Shown: positions 34,686-46,858 of the stretch, piece after piece
Layout: each line of letters starts with the position of its first letter
Position numbering within the stretch: position 1 is the first letter of the stretch
NCBI RefSeq assembly: GCF_005405145.1
Contig: NZ_BJDM01000011.1
Span: 1 to 52,938 of the forward strand
From: Paucilactobacillus kaifaensis
Lineage (GTDB): Bacteria > Bacillota > Bacilli > Lactobacillales > Lactobacillaceae
Direction: 5' to 3'
DNA: 52,938 nt
Made by a program: the position numbers and the translations under genes
Notes under the pieces: generated by a model
The model's database searches: none
What the model saw: only the letters and a program-made list of their open reading frames with translations
What the model was told of the DNA's origin: nothing

Positions 34686-35546
34686 ATGATTACAATTGGG
34701 TTAACAACATGGAGTGATCATCCAAGTTTAATTAATGAGCAGCGGCCAGTTCAGTTATCTGAATACGCCGCTTTTTTTCCGGTTGTAGAAATTGATAATC
34801 CATTTTATGGTATTCCAACAGTAAAGTCTGTTAATGCATGGCAGCAAAAAGTACCAGCTGGATTTCAATTTATTTTAAAGGCAAATCGAGAAATGACTAA
34901 GCATCCGGCTGAAAATAAGCTAGCAGCACCAATTACTGACCAGCAAAGATGGCAACTGTTTCGTCAATATCGGCAGATGGTAGCACCACTAATTGCAGCG
35001 CACCAATTAAAAACGATTTTATTTCAGTTTCCACCATTTTTTAATGCGACTACTGAAAATATTGAGTATTTACAGCAAATTAGAGTGGCATTACCTGACT
35101 TACCAATTGCCGTAGAATTTCGCAATCAAACTTGGTTTGATGAAGCAATATTTAAAGTTACACGTAATTTTTTGCAGGAATTGAAAATGACTTTTGTAGT
35201 TGTCGACGAACCCCAACAAGGAGCGAATACGGCACCGTTTAAGCCGACTTTTACAGATCCTGATTTAGTGATGTTTCGGTTACATGGACGAAATACTAAG
35301 GGTTGGAGTAATCCAAACCGAGAATGGCGCAAAACAAGAACGTTATACCGGTATAATGAAACGGAGTTACAGCAGTTTGGTGCAGCAATTACTGCAGTTG
35401 CAACTAAAACTAAGGAAGTTTGTGTCATTTTTAATAATAATTCCGGCCACGATGCGGCTGATAATGCACTCCAATTGCAACAATTGTTAGGAATTCAATT
35501 CAAAGGATTGGGCCAAAGACCACCGGAACAATTGGACTTATTTTAG
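34686..35546 (+). CDS. DUF72 family protein (YecE-like)
   Basis: This 286-residue TIM-barrel-like protein of the DUF72 family begins with ITIGLTTWSDHPSL. It contains FYGIP, FQFPP, IAVEFRNQTWF and the RLHGRN segment typical of the family. The biochemical role is unknown; some members have been suggested to act on nucleic acids. Start ATG34686 is 5 bp after GGAGTGA. The stop codon TAG is followed at once by AGTGCGAGC, the end of hairpin element H. Confidence 0.83.
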   Translation: MITIGLTTWSDHPSLINEQRPVQLSEYAAFFPVVEIDNPFYGIPTVKSVNAWQQKVPAGFQFILKANREMTKHPAENKLAAPITDQQRWQLFRQYRQMVAPLIAAHQLKTILFQFPPFFNATTENIEYLQQIRVALPDLPIAVEFRNQTWFDEAIFKVTRNFLQELKMTFVVVDEPQQGANTAPFKPTFTDPDLVMFRLHGRNTKGWSNPNREWRKTRTLYRYNETELQQFGAAITAVATKTKEVCVIFNNNSGHDAADNALQLQQLLGIQFKGLGQRPPEQLDLF

Positions 35547-35547
35547 A

Positions 35548-35666
35548 GTGCGAGCAAGGCCGCTAAGGATTCGTAGGCTAAGAGATAAAACACCATTGAT
35601 GAATTGGTTTGTGATTCATTGATGGTGTTTTATCTCTTAGCCCTAGGATTCTGGCCTTGCGAGCAC
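35548..35666 (-). repeat. Hairpin element H
   Basis: This 119-nt element has an outer stem GTGCGAGCAAGGCC / GGCCTTGCGAGCAC (perfect 14 bp) and an inner stem GGCTAAGAGATAAAACACCAT / reverse complement. Between the stems both strands read AGGATTC, so there is an internal loop of identical sequence. Reverse orientation relative to B and C. It touches the DUF72 stop codon. Confidence 0.85.
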
Positions 35667-35788
35667 GTTTTAGAAACATAGAACCAGAGTAATCATTGAT
35701 GAATCGATTTGTGATTCATTGATGGTGTTTTATCTCTTAGCCCTAGGATTCTGGCCTTGCGAGCATGTTTTAGAAACGTAGAACCAGA
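35594..35788 (+). repeat. 100-bp tandem duplication covering half of element H
   Basis: The segment starting CATTGATGAAT at 35594 is repeated at 35694 with an exact 100-bp period and few differences (for example GAGCACG against GAGCATG, ACATAG against ACGTAG). The second copy keeps only the 3' arm of the hairpin and its flank. Confidence 0.85.
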
Positions 35789-35792
35789 AAAG

Positions 35793-35833
35793 AGCCAATA
35801 ACTACAGCTGTTTTCTGTGGTTACTGGCTTTTT
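35793..35833 (+). terminator. Intrinsic terminator before metG
   Basis: AGCCAATAAC / GTTACTGGCT stem (one mismatch) with a longer loop and a T tract. It closes the transcript from the DUF72 side. Confidence 0.75.
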
Positions 35834-35934
35834 ACATTCAATCATGTATCATTATTCAATTTACAATTAGTTGTTTAATTAAATTTCCTCTTTGTCTTAA
35901 CCCTCAAACCGTGGTCGTTCTTACTGTGCTGTGA

Positions 35935-35940
35935 TATACT
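35935..35940 (+). promoter_or_regulatory. Candidate -10 box of the metG operon
   Basis: TATACT in GTGATATACT, 57 bp before metG. No good -35 hexamer was found 17 bp upstream. The remaining 35834-35997 shows nothing else. Confidence 0.4.
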
Positions 35941-35958
35941 ATCTGTTAATGTAGCTAA

Positions 35959-38013
<2,055 letters not shown>

Positions 38014-38025
38014 GGAGAACAAGTT

Positions 38026-38835
38026 GTGGCAATTTATACACACGAAAAAGCATTGAATATTTATGATTCACATACTCATTTGAATGATGATGCCTTTTTT
38101 GATGAAGTACCAGCCTATATGGCTCGTGCTAAACACTTCGGGGTTACTCAAATGAATATTGTTGGTTCAAATGCACAACTGAATCAACGTGCATTACAGT
38201 TAGCACACCAATATGATAATTTGCATGCAATTGTTGGTTGGCATCCTGAAGACGCCAAAGATTATGATGATGTTGTTGAGAAAAATCTGATTGAACAGTT
38301 GGCAGACCCACAGGTGGTAGCTATGGGTGAAATGGGCCTTGACTATCACTGGGATAGTTCGCCGCAAGATGTGCAAAAAAAAGTGTTTGCCCGTCAAGTA
38401 GCCATTGCCAAAGATTTACATTTGCCGATTTCGGTCCACGACCGGGATGCTTTTGAAGATACGTATCAGATTTTAAAGCAAGCGGATGTTCGTGAAATTG
38501 GTGGTGTGATGCACAGCTTTAATGGTAATACTGAATGGCTAAAAAAGTTTTTAGATTTAGGGATGCATATTTCTTATAGCGGTGTCGCTAGTTTTAAAAA
38601 TGCGACAGAAGTGCACGAGTCGGTCTTACAAACGCCACTGGATAAAATGTTGGTAGAAACCGACGCTCCATATCTAACACCAACTCCGTATCGCGGCAAG
38701 CAAAATGAGCCTGGATTTACCAAGTTTGTGGTGGAAGCTATTGCTGACTTACGGGAACTTAGTGCTGAAGAAATTGCTGATACAACTTATCAAAACGCAG
38801 TGGACCTATTTGGAATCAATAATGCAGAAAATTAA
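38026..38835 (+). CDS. tatD: TatD-family metal-dependent deoxyribonuclease
   Basis: This 269-residue TIM-barrel hydrolase has metal ligands in DSHTHLND, MGEMGLDYHW, the HSFNG segment and ETDAPYL, as in TatD nucleases. Start GTG38026 has AAGGAG (overlapping the metG stop) 8 bp upstream. It overlaps rnmV by 14 bp, so translation is coupled. Confidence 0.93.
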   Translation: MAIYTHEKALNIYDSHTHLNDDAFFDEVPAYMARAKHFGVTQMNIVGSNAQLNQRALQLAHQYDNLHAIVGWHPEDAKDYDDVVEKNLIEQLADPQVVAMGEMGLDYHWDSSPQDVQKKVFARQVAIAKDLHLPISVHDRDAFEDTYQILKQADVREIGGVMHSFNGNTEWLKKFLDLGMHISYSGVASFKNATEVHESVLQTPLDKMLVETDAPYLTPTPYRGKQNEPGFTKFVVEAIADLRELSAEEIADTTYQNAVDLFGINNAEN

Positions 38836-39391
38836 AGAAATCATCGTTGTCGAAGGCAAAGATGACACTAAAAGAATTTTACAAGCAGTTAATGCAGACA
38901 CGTTTGAAACTAACGGGTCTGCTTTGTCGTCTGCAGATATTGAGCGGTTGAAGCAACTTCAACGAAAGCGGGGACTGATTGTTTTTACAGATCCTGACTT
39001 TAATGGAGAGCGAATTCGAAAAATGATTGCTGCTGCAATTCCTGGAGTCAAGCATGCGTTTATTAAACGCAGTGAAGGCGTACCAACGGTGGCGGGTGGT
39101 AGCTTAGGTGTGGAGCATGCGAGCGTTGCCACAATCTTAGCTTCACTTGAACATTTATATACGCAGGATACCAGTATAAATGCAAACACTTTTACTGCTA
39201 ATGATTTGAGGCAAGCTCAGCTTATCAATGGGACTAAGGCACGTAGTAGGCGTGAAAGATTGGGTGAAGTTTTAGGAATTGGTTACGGTAACGGAAAGCA
39301 GTTACTCAAACGGCTAAATCTATTTCAAATCACACCACAACAATTTAACGATGCGATTACTTTACTAAATCGGGAGGATCAGAATGAATGA
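38822..39391 (+). CDS. rnmV: Ribonuclease M5
   Basis: This 189-residue Toprim-domain RNase matures 5S rRNA. The Toprim glutamate is in [12 protein letters not shown] and the acidic DxD motif in [12 protein letters not shown]; a C-terminal helical part binds substrate. I start at ATG38822 because the protein then begins [15 protein letters not shown], as in the family; the longer open frame from 38705 is inside tatD. It overlaps tatD by 14 bp and rsmA by 8 bp. Confidence 0.94.
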   Translation: MQKIKEIIVVEGKDDTKRILQAVNADTFETNGSALSSADIERLKQLQRKRGLIVFTDPDFNGERIRKMIAAAIPGVKHAFIKRSEGVPTVAGGSLGVEHASVATILASLEHLYTQDTSINANTFTANDLRQAQLINGTKARSRRERLGEVLGIGYGNGKQLLKRLNLFQITPQQFNDAITLLNREDQNE

Positions 39392-40280
39392 ACATTTAGA
39401 AGTTGCTAATCCGGTTCGGACAAAAGCAATTATGGAACGATATGGATTACATACCAAAAAGAGTTTAGGACAAAACTTTCTGACCGATTTGAATGTGTTA
39501 AAAAATATTGTTAGTGCTGCAAAAATTACAGAGCAAGATAATGTGATTGAAATTGGCCCTGGAATTGGTGCGCTGACAGAGCAATTAGCGTTGAACGCTA
39601 AGCAAGTTGTGGCACTTGAAATTGATGACCAACTAATTCAAGTTCTTCATGAAGTATTGGTAGATTATCATAATGTTAAAATTATTAATCAAGATGTGTT
39701 GCAGGCTAACCTACCTGAAATTATCGAGACGCAGTTTGATGATCCTTCAAGGCCGATCAAGGTAGTGGCAAACTTACCATACTACATCACCACACCTATT
39801 TTAATGCAGTTGTTAACTTCACCGGTGAAGTGGGATTCAATTGTAGTAATGATGCAAAAAGAAGTTGCACAACGTTTAGCTGCAACACCTGGAAATAAAT
39901 CTTACGGTTCATTAACCCTTGCAGTGCAATATCAGATGGACACACACATTGCCTTTGATGTATCACGTCGGGTGTTTATTCCTGCCCCTAACGTAGATTC
40001 TGCAATTGTGGTATTGGAACCCCGAAGCCAAGCCCCGGCTGTATTACCATTTGACGAACGTAGTATGTTTAGATTGATTAAGGGCTGTTTTGCCCATCGG
40101 AGGAAAAGTTTATACAATAATTTGCAGTCTGTTTTTGGTAAAACGCCCGAAATTAGAACACAAATTAATGCTGTTCTGGAACAAAATGATTTGTCGCCAC
40201 AAATTAGGCCCGAACGATTATCACTAGATCAATTTATTCTATTGACTAATTCTTGCCATACCGCCGGATTATTATCCTGA
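39384..40280 (+). CDS. rsmA: 16S rRNA (adenine1518-N6/adenine1519-N6)-dimethyltransferase
   Basis: This 298-residue KsgA/RsmA enzyme dimethylates two adenines in helix 45 of 16S rRNA. It has the SAM motif [14 protein letters not shown], the catalytic NLPYYITTP motif and the N-terminal SLGQNFLTD. An AGGATCAG-type site precedes ATG39384, which overlaps rnmV. It is followed by an independent veg promoter. Confidence 0.96.
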   Translation: MNEHLEVANPVRTKAIMERYGLHTKKSLGQNFLTDLNVLKNIVSAAKITEQDNVIEIGPGIGALTEQLALNAKQVVALEIDDQLIQVLHEVLVDYHNVKIINQDVLQANLPEIIETQFDDPSRPIKVVANLPYYITTPILMQLLTSPVKWDSIVVMMQKEVAQRLAATPGNKSYGSLTLAVQYQMDTHIAFDVSRRVFIPAPNVDSAIVVLEPRSQAPAVLPFDERSMFRLIKGCFAHRRKSLYNNLQSVFGKTPEIRTQINAVLEQNDLSPQIRPERLSLDQFILLTNSCHTAGLLS

Positions 40281-40285
40281 TTTGC

Positions 40286-40314
40286 TTGCGATTTCACAGT
40301 AAGTGTGGTAAAAT
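40286..40314 (+). promoter_or_regulatory. Promoter of veg
   Basis: TTGCGA (40286-40291) and TAAAAT (40309-40314) with a 17-bp spacer. veg carries its own strong promoter in Bacillus too. Confidence 0.65.
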
Positions 40315-40367
40315 TTGAAATTTTTGTGAAATGGGCGTATACTATCATTCATAGTGAGGTGAATTGG

Positions 40368-40619
40368 ATGCCAGTAACATTAGCTAGCATCAAGGCGAGA
40401 CTTGATCAGAGAATTGGTGAAAACCTGTTGGTAATTGCACAAGCAGGACGAAAAAAGATCACGAAGCGTCACGGCATTTTGAGTGAGACTTACCCAGCAG
40501 TCTTTGTGGTTGAATTAAATCAAGACGAAAATTCGTTTGAACGTGTTTCGTACAGTTACACCGACGTTCTAACAAAAAATATCGAAATTGATTTTGAAGA
40601 TGAACAAGCAGTTGAATAA
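40368..40619 (+). CDS. veg: Veg protein
   Basis: This 83-residue protein is conserved in Firmicutes (MPVTLASIKARLDQRIGE, AGRKKITKRHGIL, YPAVFVVEL). It is linked to biofilm control in Bacillus; the role in lactobacilli is not known. Start ATG40368 follows GTGAGGTGA. Its place after rsmA and before ispE is the ancestral order. Confidence 0.93.
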   Translation: MPVTLASIKARLDQRIGENLLVIAQAGRKKITKRHGILSETYPAVFVVELNQDENSFERVSYSYTDVLTKNIEIDFEDEQAVE

Positions 40620-40621
40620 AA

Positions 40622-40660
40622 AACACTGATGGCGGGGGCGTCATTGGTGCTTTTTTGTTA
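40622..40660 (+). terminator. Terminator after veg
   Basis: CACTGATG pairs with CATTGGTG (two G-T pairs) around a G-rich loop and is followed by CTTTTTTG. Confidence 0.65.
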
Positions 40661-40723
40661 GCAATTGATATTGCTTGGCTGCAATTGGTTCTATTTAACA
40701 ACAGGAGTTTCCGTACGGCATAA

Positions 40724-40773
40724 AATAGGCAAGATACAATTCAAAATTTGGATTGCGTCTGGCCTATTTTTTC
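40724..40773 (+). terminator. Second hairpin/terminator between veg and ispE
   Basis: AATAGGC...AGA..CAAT pairs with ATTG..TCT.GCCTATT and runs into six Ts. It could also act on the reverse strand. Confidence 0.6.
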
Positions 40774-40885
40774 AGTTCTTTAGCGTAACTGTTTGTAAGC
40801 ATGACAAAATGCATTGCTGTATCGACGTTAAATTAGTATAATTACAGTATTCTATTACTATGATCTGGAAGGGGGGCGTGACTAG

Positions 40886-41737
40886 TTGATAATGTTAGAA
40901 AAGGCACCGGCTAAAATAAATTTGGGGCTAGATACGTCCTTTCGCTATGCTGACGGGTCTCCGCAGTGGAACATGGTAATGACTTCGGTTGACTTAGCGG
41001 ATTATGTCAGCGTTCAGACTTATCCTAATTCTACGCATGTTTCGGTGGCCACTGATAGTGGCTTTTTACCTAATGATCAACGAAATTTGGCCTATCAAGC
41101 TGTACATATTTTAAAGAGTCGTTTTCATCAAACCGATGGTGTCCGAGTAAAAATAAAAAAACAAATTCCAGTTGCTGCTGGATTGGGTGGTGGATCAGCT
41201 GATGCGGCAGCTGTTTTGCGTGCATTAAATCAAATATGGTCGCTGGGGCTCTCGCTGGATGAATTGGCTAAAATATCGCTGACAATTGACTCGGATGTAC
41301 CATATTGTATTTATAATCAAACAGCGCATGTTACTGGCCATGGTGAACAAATTGACTTGATTGATCCGTTTCCACACTATTCAATCGTAATTGCTAAACC
41401 TAAAATAAGTGTCTCAACACCTGTTATCTTACGGCAAATTGATTATGATAAGTTAAATCACCTCAAAATTGATCAGTTAATTGAAGGCCTATCACAACGT
41501 GATGATCCTAAAATGTTTGCCGCAATGGGTAATGTGTTGGAGCCAATTACTGCCAAAGCTTATCCTGAAATTAACGAATTAAAAACGAAGATGCTGTCTT
41601 TGGGGGCAGATGTTGCTCAAATGAGTGGTACGGGGCCATCAGTATTTGCAATTTGCCGGAAGCTTTCACGTGCTAAGCGGTTGCAGAACAGTTTACGTGG
41701 CTTTTGTAATGAGGTTTATTTGGTTCGGGCTTTGTAG
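40886..41737 (+). CDS. ispE: 4-diphosphocytidyl-2-C-methyl-D-erythritol kinase (IspE)
   Basis: This 283-residue GHMP kinase has the N-terminal KAPAKINLGL, the ATP motif PVAAGLGGGSADAAAVLRAL and the third motif MSGTGPSVFAI. In the MEP pathway it phosphorylates CDP-methylerythritol. Because mvaA is also in the window, the pathway is probably not used and IspE may have another role. TTG40886 is 9 bp after AAGGGGGG; ATG40892 is possible but 15 bp away. A hairpin element separates it from the cysteine operon. Confidence 0.92.
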   Translation: MIMLEKAPAKINLGLDTSFRYADGSPQWNMVMTSVDLADYVSVQTYPNSTHVSVATDSGFLPNDQRNLAYQAVHILKSRFHQTDGVRVKIKKQIPVAAGLGGGSADAAAVLRALNQIWSLGLSLDELAKISLTIDSDVPYCIYNQTAHVTGHGEQIDLIDPFPHYSIVIAKPKISVSTPVILRQIDYDKLNHLKIDQLIEGLSQRDDPKMFAAMGNVLEPITAKAYPEINELKTKMLSLGADVAQMSGTGPSVFAICRKLSRAKRLQNSLRGFCNEVYLVRAL

Positions 41738-41775
41738 AAAAAAGTAATGGTGAAACGTTTTTTTGTAGTCTAAAC

Positions 41776-41898
41776 ATGCTCGCAGTCGCAGAAATTTCTG
41801 TGTAACAATAAAATCTGTAGGAACCTCGCTTACTCTTTGAACGAGGTTCCTACAGATTTTATTGTTACACGGAAATTTTTAGACGCAGCTATTTGCAC
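41776..41898 (+). repeat. Hairpin element G, 37-bp stem
   Basis: Left arm 41792-41828 and right arm 41842-41878 are complementary over 37 positions with one G-T pair; the loop is about 13 nt. Ends are AAACATGCTCG and GCACG. The outer arm CGCAGTCGCAGAAATTTC is shared with element F. The element ends 10 bp before the cysteine operon promoter. Confidence 0.8.
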
Positions 41899-41907
41899 GA
41901 TTTTGTG

Positions 41908-41936
41908 TTGACAACGCTTGCCAATTTAGGTATTCT
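41908..41936 (+). promoter_or_regulatory. Promoter of the cysteine operon
   Basis: Perfect TTGACA (41908-41913), 17-bp spacer, TATTCT (41931-41936), 30 bp before the leader peptide start. Confidence 0.78.
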
Positions 41937-41965
41937 TAAACCAATCAAATTGGAGGTTTGTTAAT

Positions 41966-42043
41966 ATGAATTTTGCACGCACATATGCTAATGTATGTTG
42001 CTGTGGATCGCGCCTTATGCGACCCACTAGTTGGCGTGCCTAA
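41966..42043 (+). CDS. Cysteine leader peptide
   Basis: A 25-codon ORF with a TTGGAGG ribosome site (41950-41956) encodes MNFARTYANVCCCGSRLMRP and five more residues. The three consecutive cysteine codons TGT-TGC-TGT (41996-42004) sit just before the antiterminator strand. It lies between a strong promoter and a cysteine biosynthesis operon. By analogy with amino-acid attenuators, ribosome stalling at these codons would report low Cys-tRNA. Confidence 0.82.
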   Translation: MNFARTYANVCCCGSRLMRPTSWRA

Positions 42044-42126
42044 ATTTAAACATTAATAGGCCACAATTAAATCGGGATATAATCGTATGAGGCGCTGATT
42101 CTAATGATAGAATCAGTGCCTTTTTC
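42010..42126 (+). promoter_or_regulatory. Cysteine attenuator (antiterminator and terminator)
   Basis: The terminator is a 14-bp stem, AGGCGCTGATTCTA (42090-42103) with TAGAATCAGTGCCT (42108-42121; one mismatch), loop ATGA, then TTTTT. A competing helix pairs GCGCCTTATGCGA (42010-42022, inside the leader ORF) with TCGTATGAGGCGC (42083-42095), 13 bp with two G-U pairs, and takes away the terminator's 5' arm. A small hairpin TCGC/GCGA in the ORF sequesters part of the antiterminator strand. Stalling at the Cys codons just upstream would free it and allow read-through. Confidence 0.78.
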
Positions 42127-42192
42127 TATTCAAATGTGTTTATCAGATTAGAGTATCTTGATAACTACAGTCCCACAGGAAGGAAGAGCAGG

Positions 42193-44260
<2,068 letters not shown>

Positions 44261-44280
44261 TCAAAAAAAGGAGCCTAATA

Positions 44281-44814
44281 ATGTTTTCTGCAGCCAAATA
44301 CATTCAACAAAGTGATCCAGCTGCCAAAAGTATGTGGGAAGTTATTTTCACTTACTCCGGGTTTCATGCACTGGCATTTTATAGATTAAGTCATCACTTG
44401 TATCAAAAAAAGCATTATTTTTTGGCTGCACTAGTTGCACACTTGGGTAAACAAGTTACGCATGTTGAAATCCATCCAGGAGCAACCATTGGAAAATATG
44501 TGTTTATTGATCATGGAACTGGTGTTGTTATTGGAGAAACCGCAATTGTGGGTGATTTTGTTACCATTTTGCATGGAGTTACGTTAGGTTCTCGACATAT
44601 TAGTGAAGGGCCGCGGCACCCCCAGGTTGGTAATCATGCTTTTATTGGTGCTAATGCAATGTTATTGGGGCATGTTAATATTGGTGCCAATGCAAAGGTT
44701 GGTGCAGGAAGTGTGGTTTTGCATGATGTGCCACCATATGCAACTGTAGTTGGTAATCCTGGTCGGATTATCAATCAGCAAGTTAAGTTAACTGTTCACA
44801 GTAATCATGGTTAA
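44281..44814 (+). CDS. cysE: Serine O-acetyltransferase
   Basis: This 177-residue left-handed beta-helix acetyltransferase makes O-acetylserine, the substrate of MccA. Hexapeptide repeats run from about residue 60 (IHPGATIGKYVFIDHGTGVVIGETA) and include the acetyl-CoA site region GVTLGSRH. It is short, lacking the long N-terminal helical domain of enteric CysE, as in other Gram-positives. AAAGGAGC precedes ATG44281. It ends the cysteine operon. Confidence 0.93.
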   Translation: MFSAAKYIQQSDPAAKSMWEVIFTYSGFHALAFYRLSHHLYQKKHYFLAALVAHLGKQVTHVEIHPGATIGKYVFIDHGTGVVIGETAIVGDFVTILHGVTLGSRHISEGPRHPQVGNHAFIGANAMLLGHVNIGANAKVGAGSVVLHDVPPYATVVGNPGRIINQQVKLTVHSNHG

Positions 44815-44866
44815 AAGTCTTTTTAAAATGTATAATAGCCATTGAATCAATTAAGAGGTGGACAGA

Positions 44867-45799
44867 ATGAAGCAAACAACAAAAAAACATTTAAAGGTAA
44901 TTCGACGGGCTAGTGAAGCTGTAGGACTAGGTGTTATTGCTAGTTCAGCTTTAGTCTATAAAATGGCTACTGGTTTTAGTGAAAAACAAAAATTAAATGG
45001 CCAAAAAGAAGCGATTGAACAAAATCATCCAACTGATAACGAGTGGTATGAACGGTTATCCAAGGAAGAATGGCAAATAACGACTACGGATGGACTTAAG
45101 CTGTTTGGTAGCTTTGTACAAAATCCAGCAGCAACCGGAAAAGTTGTTATTTTGGCGCACGGATTACATCATTCTCGTGAACAAGTTCGACCATATGCAC
45201 GTTTGTTTTACCAACTGGGCTATAGCCTGTTGATGCCTGATGCTCGGGCTCATGGTAAAAGTGAAGGTAATGTGATTGGATTAGGATGGTTAGATCGACA
45301 AGATTATCAGCAGTGGATTGAAGAAGTGCTAGTAAAACAAGATGCGAATGCTAAAATTGTTTTGTTTGGAATCAGCATGGGAGCTACCACAGTGATGGCG
45401 GTAAGTGGTGAAAAGTTGCCTAAAAACGTGGTTGCGATTGTTGAAGACAGTGGTTACAGCAATGTTTTCGATGAAGGCAAGTACCGACTAGGTCATAAAT
45501 ACCATTTCCCAACAGTTCCGATGGTGGCAATTGCTAGTCGAATTTCAAAGATTCGTGATGGATATGCATTTGAAGATGGCGATATTTTACGCCAGATTCA
45601 GCAAAATCATTTACCAATTTTAATGATCCATGGTGCTCGCGATCAAACTGTACCGGTAAAAAATGCATTTCAACTTTATCATAAAGCCAACCAACCTAAG
45701 AAATTGTATATAGAACCAGATGCTGGTCATATTGAAACAATTTATGTTAACCCACAAAAGTATCAACGTGTTTTGACTGATTTCTTGGCACAGGTGTAA
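44867..45799 (+). CDS. Membrane-anchored alpha/beta hydrolase
   Basis: This 310-residue protein has an N-terminal signal anchor (about 15-35) followed by an alpha/beta hydrolase domain. The oxyanion region is LAHGLHHSRE, the nucleophile Ser is in FGISMGA, the acid is the Asp of HGARDQTVPV and the His is in DAGHIE. Such proteins are often annotated as extracellular or membrane esterases; the substrate is unknown. ATG44867 has AGAGGTGG 6 bp upstream; an in-frame GTG at 44858 lies in that site. A TATAAT at 44831-44836 suggests its own promoter. Confidence 0.8.
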   Translation: MKQTTKKHLKVIRRASEAVGLGVIASSALVYKMATGFSEKQKLNGQKEAIEQNHPTDNEWYERLSKEEWQITTTDGLKLFGSFVQNPAATGKVVILAHGLHHSREQVRPYARLFYQLGYSLLMPDARAHGKSEGNVIGLGWLDRQDYQQWIEEVLVKQDANAKIVLFGISMGATTVMAVSGEKLPKNVVAIVEDSGYSNVFDEGKYRLGHKYHFPTVPMVAIASRISKIRDGYAFEDGDILRQIQQNHLPILMIHGARDQTVPVKNAFQLYHKANQPKKLYIEPDAGHIETIYVNPQKYQRVLTDFLAQV

Positions 45800-45829
45800 C
45801 AGGTCTAGAAATTAAACTCGTAGTAGATA

Positions 45830-45864
45830 AAATCTATAGCAGAACTTCTGTTATAGATTTTTTT
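45830..45864 (+). terminator. Intrinsic terminator after the hydrolase
   Basis: AAATCTATAGCAGAA / TTCTGTTATAGATTT stem with a very short loop, then Ts. Confidence 0.82.
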
Positions 45865-45916
45865 AGTTATGGATAATCATTTTTTTGGTTGTTATTTGCG
45901 GGATACTCTAGTAAAC

Positions 45917-45928
45917 TACTAAATAGTA
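45917..45928 (+). promoter_or_regulatory. Palindrome TACTAAATAGTA before the metal ABC operon, possible operator
   Basis: A perfect 12-bp palindrome lies 30 bp before the start codon, where a metal-responsive repressor site would be expected. It does not match the known AdcR or Zur consensus well. Confidence 0.3.
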
Positions 45929-45958
45929 ATTGTTACAATTTAGGAGAAGACAAACTTT

Positions 45959-46858
45959 ATGGTAGGTAAAAAAAAGATAATTTGGTCGTTATTACTAACG
46001 ATAATTTTGGTGGGGTTGGCTGGCTGTAATGACAGATCTGTTACAACACAAAAGCCGATTAGAGTAGTTAGCAGTATCGATTTTTATGGTGAAGTGGCAC
46101 AACAAGTAGCTGGCAAATATGGGCAAGTTAGTTCTGTCATTCATAGCTCGTCAGTTGATCCCCATGATTTTGAACCGACTACTAGCAATGCTAAATCAGT
46201 TGCTAATGCTAACGTTGTTATCCAAAATGGTGCCGGGTATGACACATGGATGAACAAATTAGTTAATGCAAGTGACCAAAAGATTGCCCACATTCAAGTT
46301 AGTGAAGATCTGTTGAATAAAAAAGATGGCAGTAATGAACACGTGTGGTATGAACCTAATACGATGCCCAAGCTTGCCCGCAAATTAGCAAATCAGTTTA
46401 GTAAGCTTGATCCCAGTCACGCTAAGTACTATCAAAAAAACGCCACTAAATACGTCCAATCTTTAGCACCTATCAACAAGTTGACCAATGAATTGAAACA
46501 AAATGTTGACAAGAATAACGAGCTAGTTGATGTTAGTGAACCGGTATTTAATTACGCACTTACTAATTTGGGTTACCACGTTAACAACCAGCATTTTGCA
46601 AAATCAATTGAAGATGGCAATGATCCATCGCCAGCTGATATTGGCAAAATGCAAGCGGATATCAAAGAGCATAAAATCGCATTTTTAGTGGTCAATGTCC
46701 AAGAAAGTGATCATGTCATTACGAATATGGTTAAGCTTGCCCGTAAATACAACGTGCCAGTTTTAAAAGTAGCAGAGTCATTGCCAAAGGGGTTGAATTA
46801 CAAACAGTGGATGATAAAACAGTATCAGCAATTAAAACAAATTCAACAGGGGATGTAA
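45959..46858 (+). CDS. Metal ABC transporter substrate-binding lipoprotein (Zn/Mn type)
   Basis: This 299-residue lipoprotein has the lipobox LAGC (Cys23) and the cluster 9/A-I binding-protein fold. Candidate metal ligands are the His of DPHDFEP and the His of NEHVWYEP, with later acidic residues. No His-rich loop typical of many ZnuA/AdcA proteins is present, so Zn and Mn cannot be separated. It overlaps the ATPase frame, and the permease follows: a complete three-gene importer. Confidence 0.87.
   Translation: MVGKKKIIWSLLLTIILVGLAGCNDRSVTTQKPIRVVSSIDFYGEVAQQVAGKYGQVSSVIHSSSVDPHDFEPTTSNAKSVANANVVIQNGAGYDTWMNKLVNASDQKIAHIQVSEDLLNKKDGSNEHVWYEPNTMPKLARKLANQFSKLDPSHAKYYQKNATKYVQSLAPINKLTNELKQNVDKNNELVDVSEPVFNYALTNLGYHVNNQHFAKSIEDGNDPSPADIGKMQADIKEHKIAFLVVNVQESDHVITNMVKLARKYNVPVLKVAESLPKGLNYKQWMIKQYQQLKQIQQGM

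Noticed and set aside
45905-45945. AdcR or Zur box before the metal ABC operon
   Set aside because: No match to the published motifs; only an unassigned palindrome TACTAAATAGTA is present.
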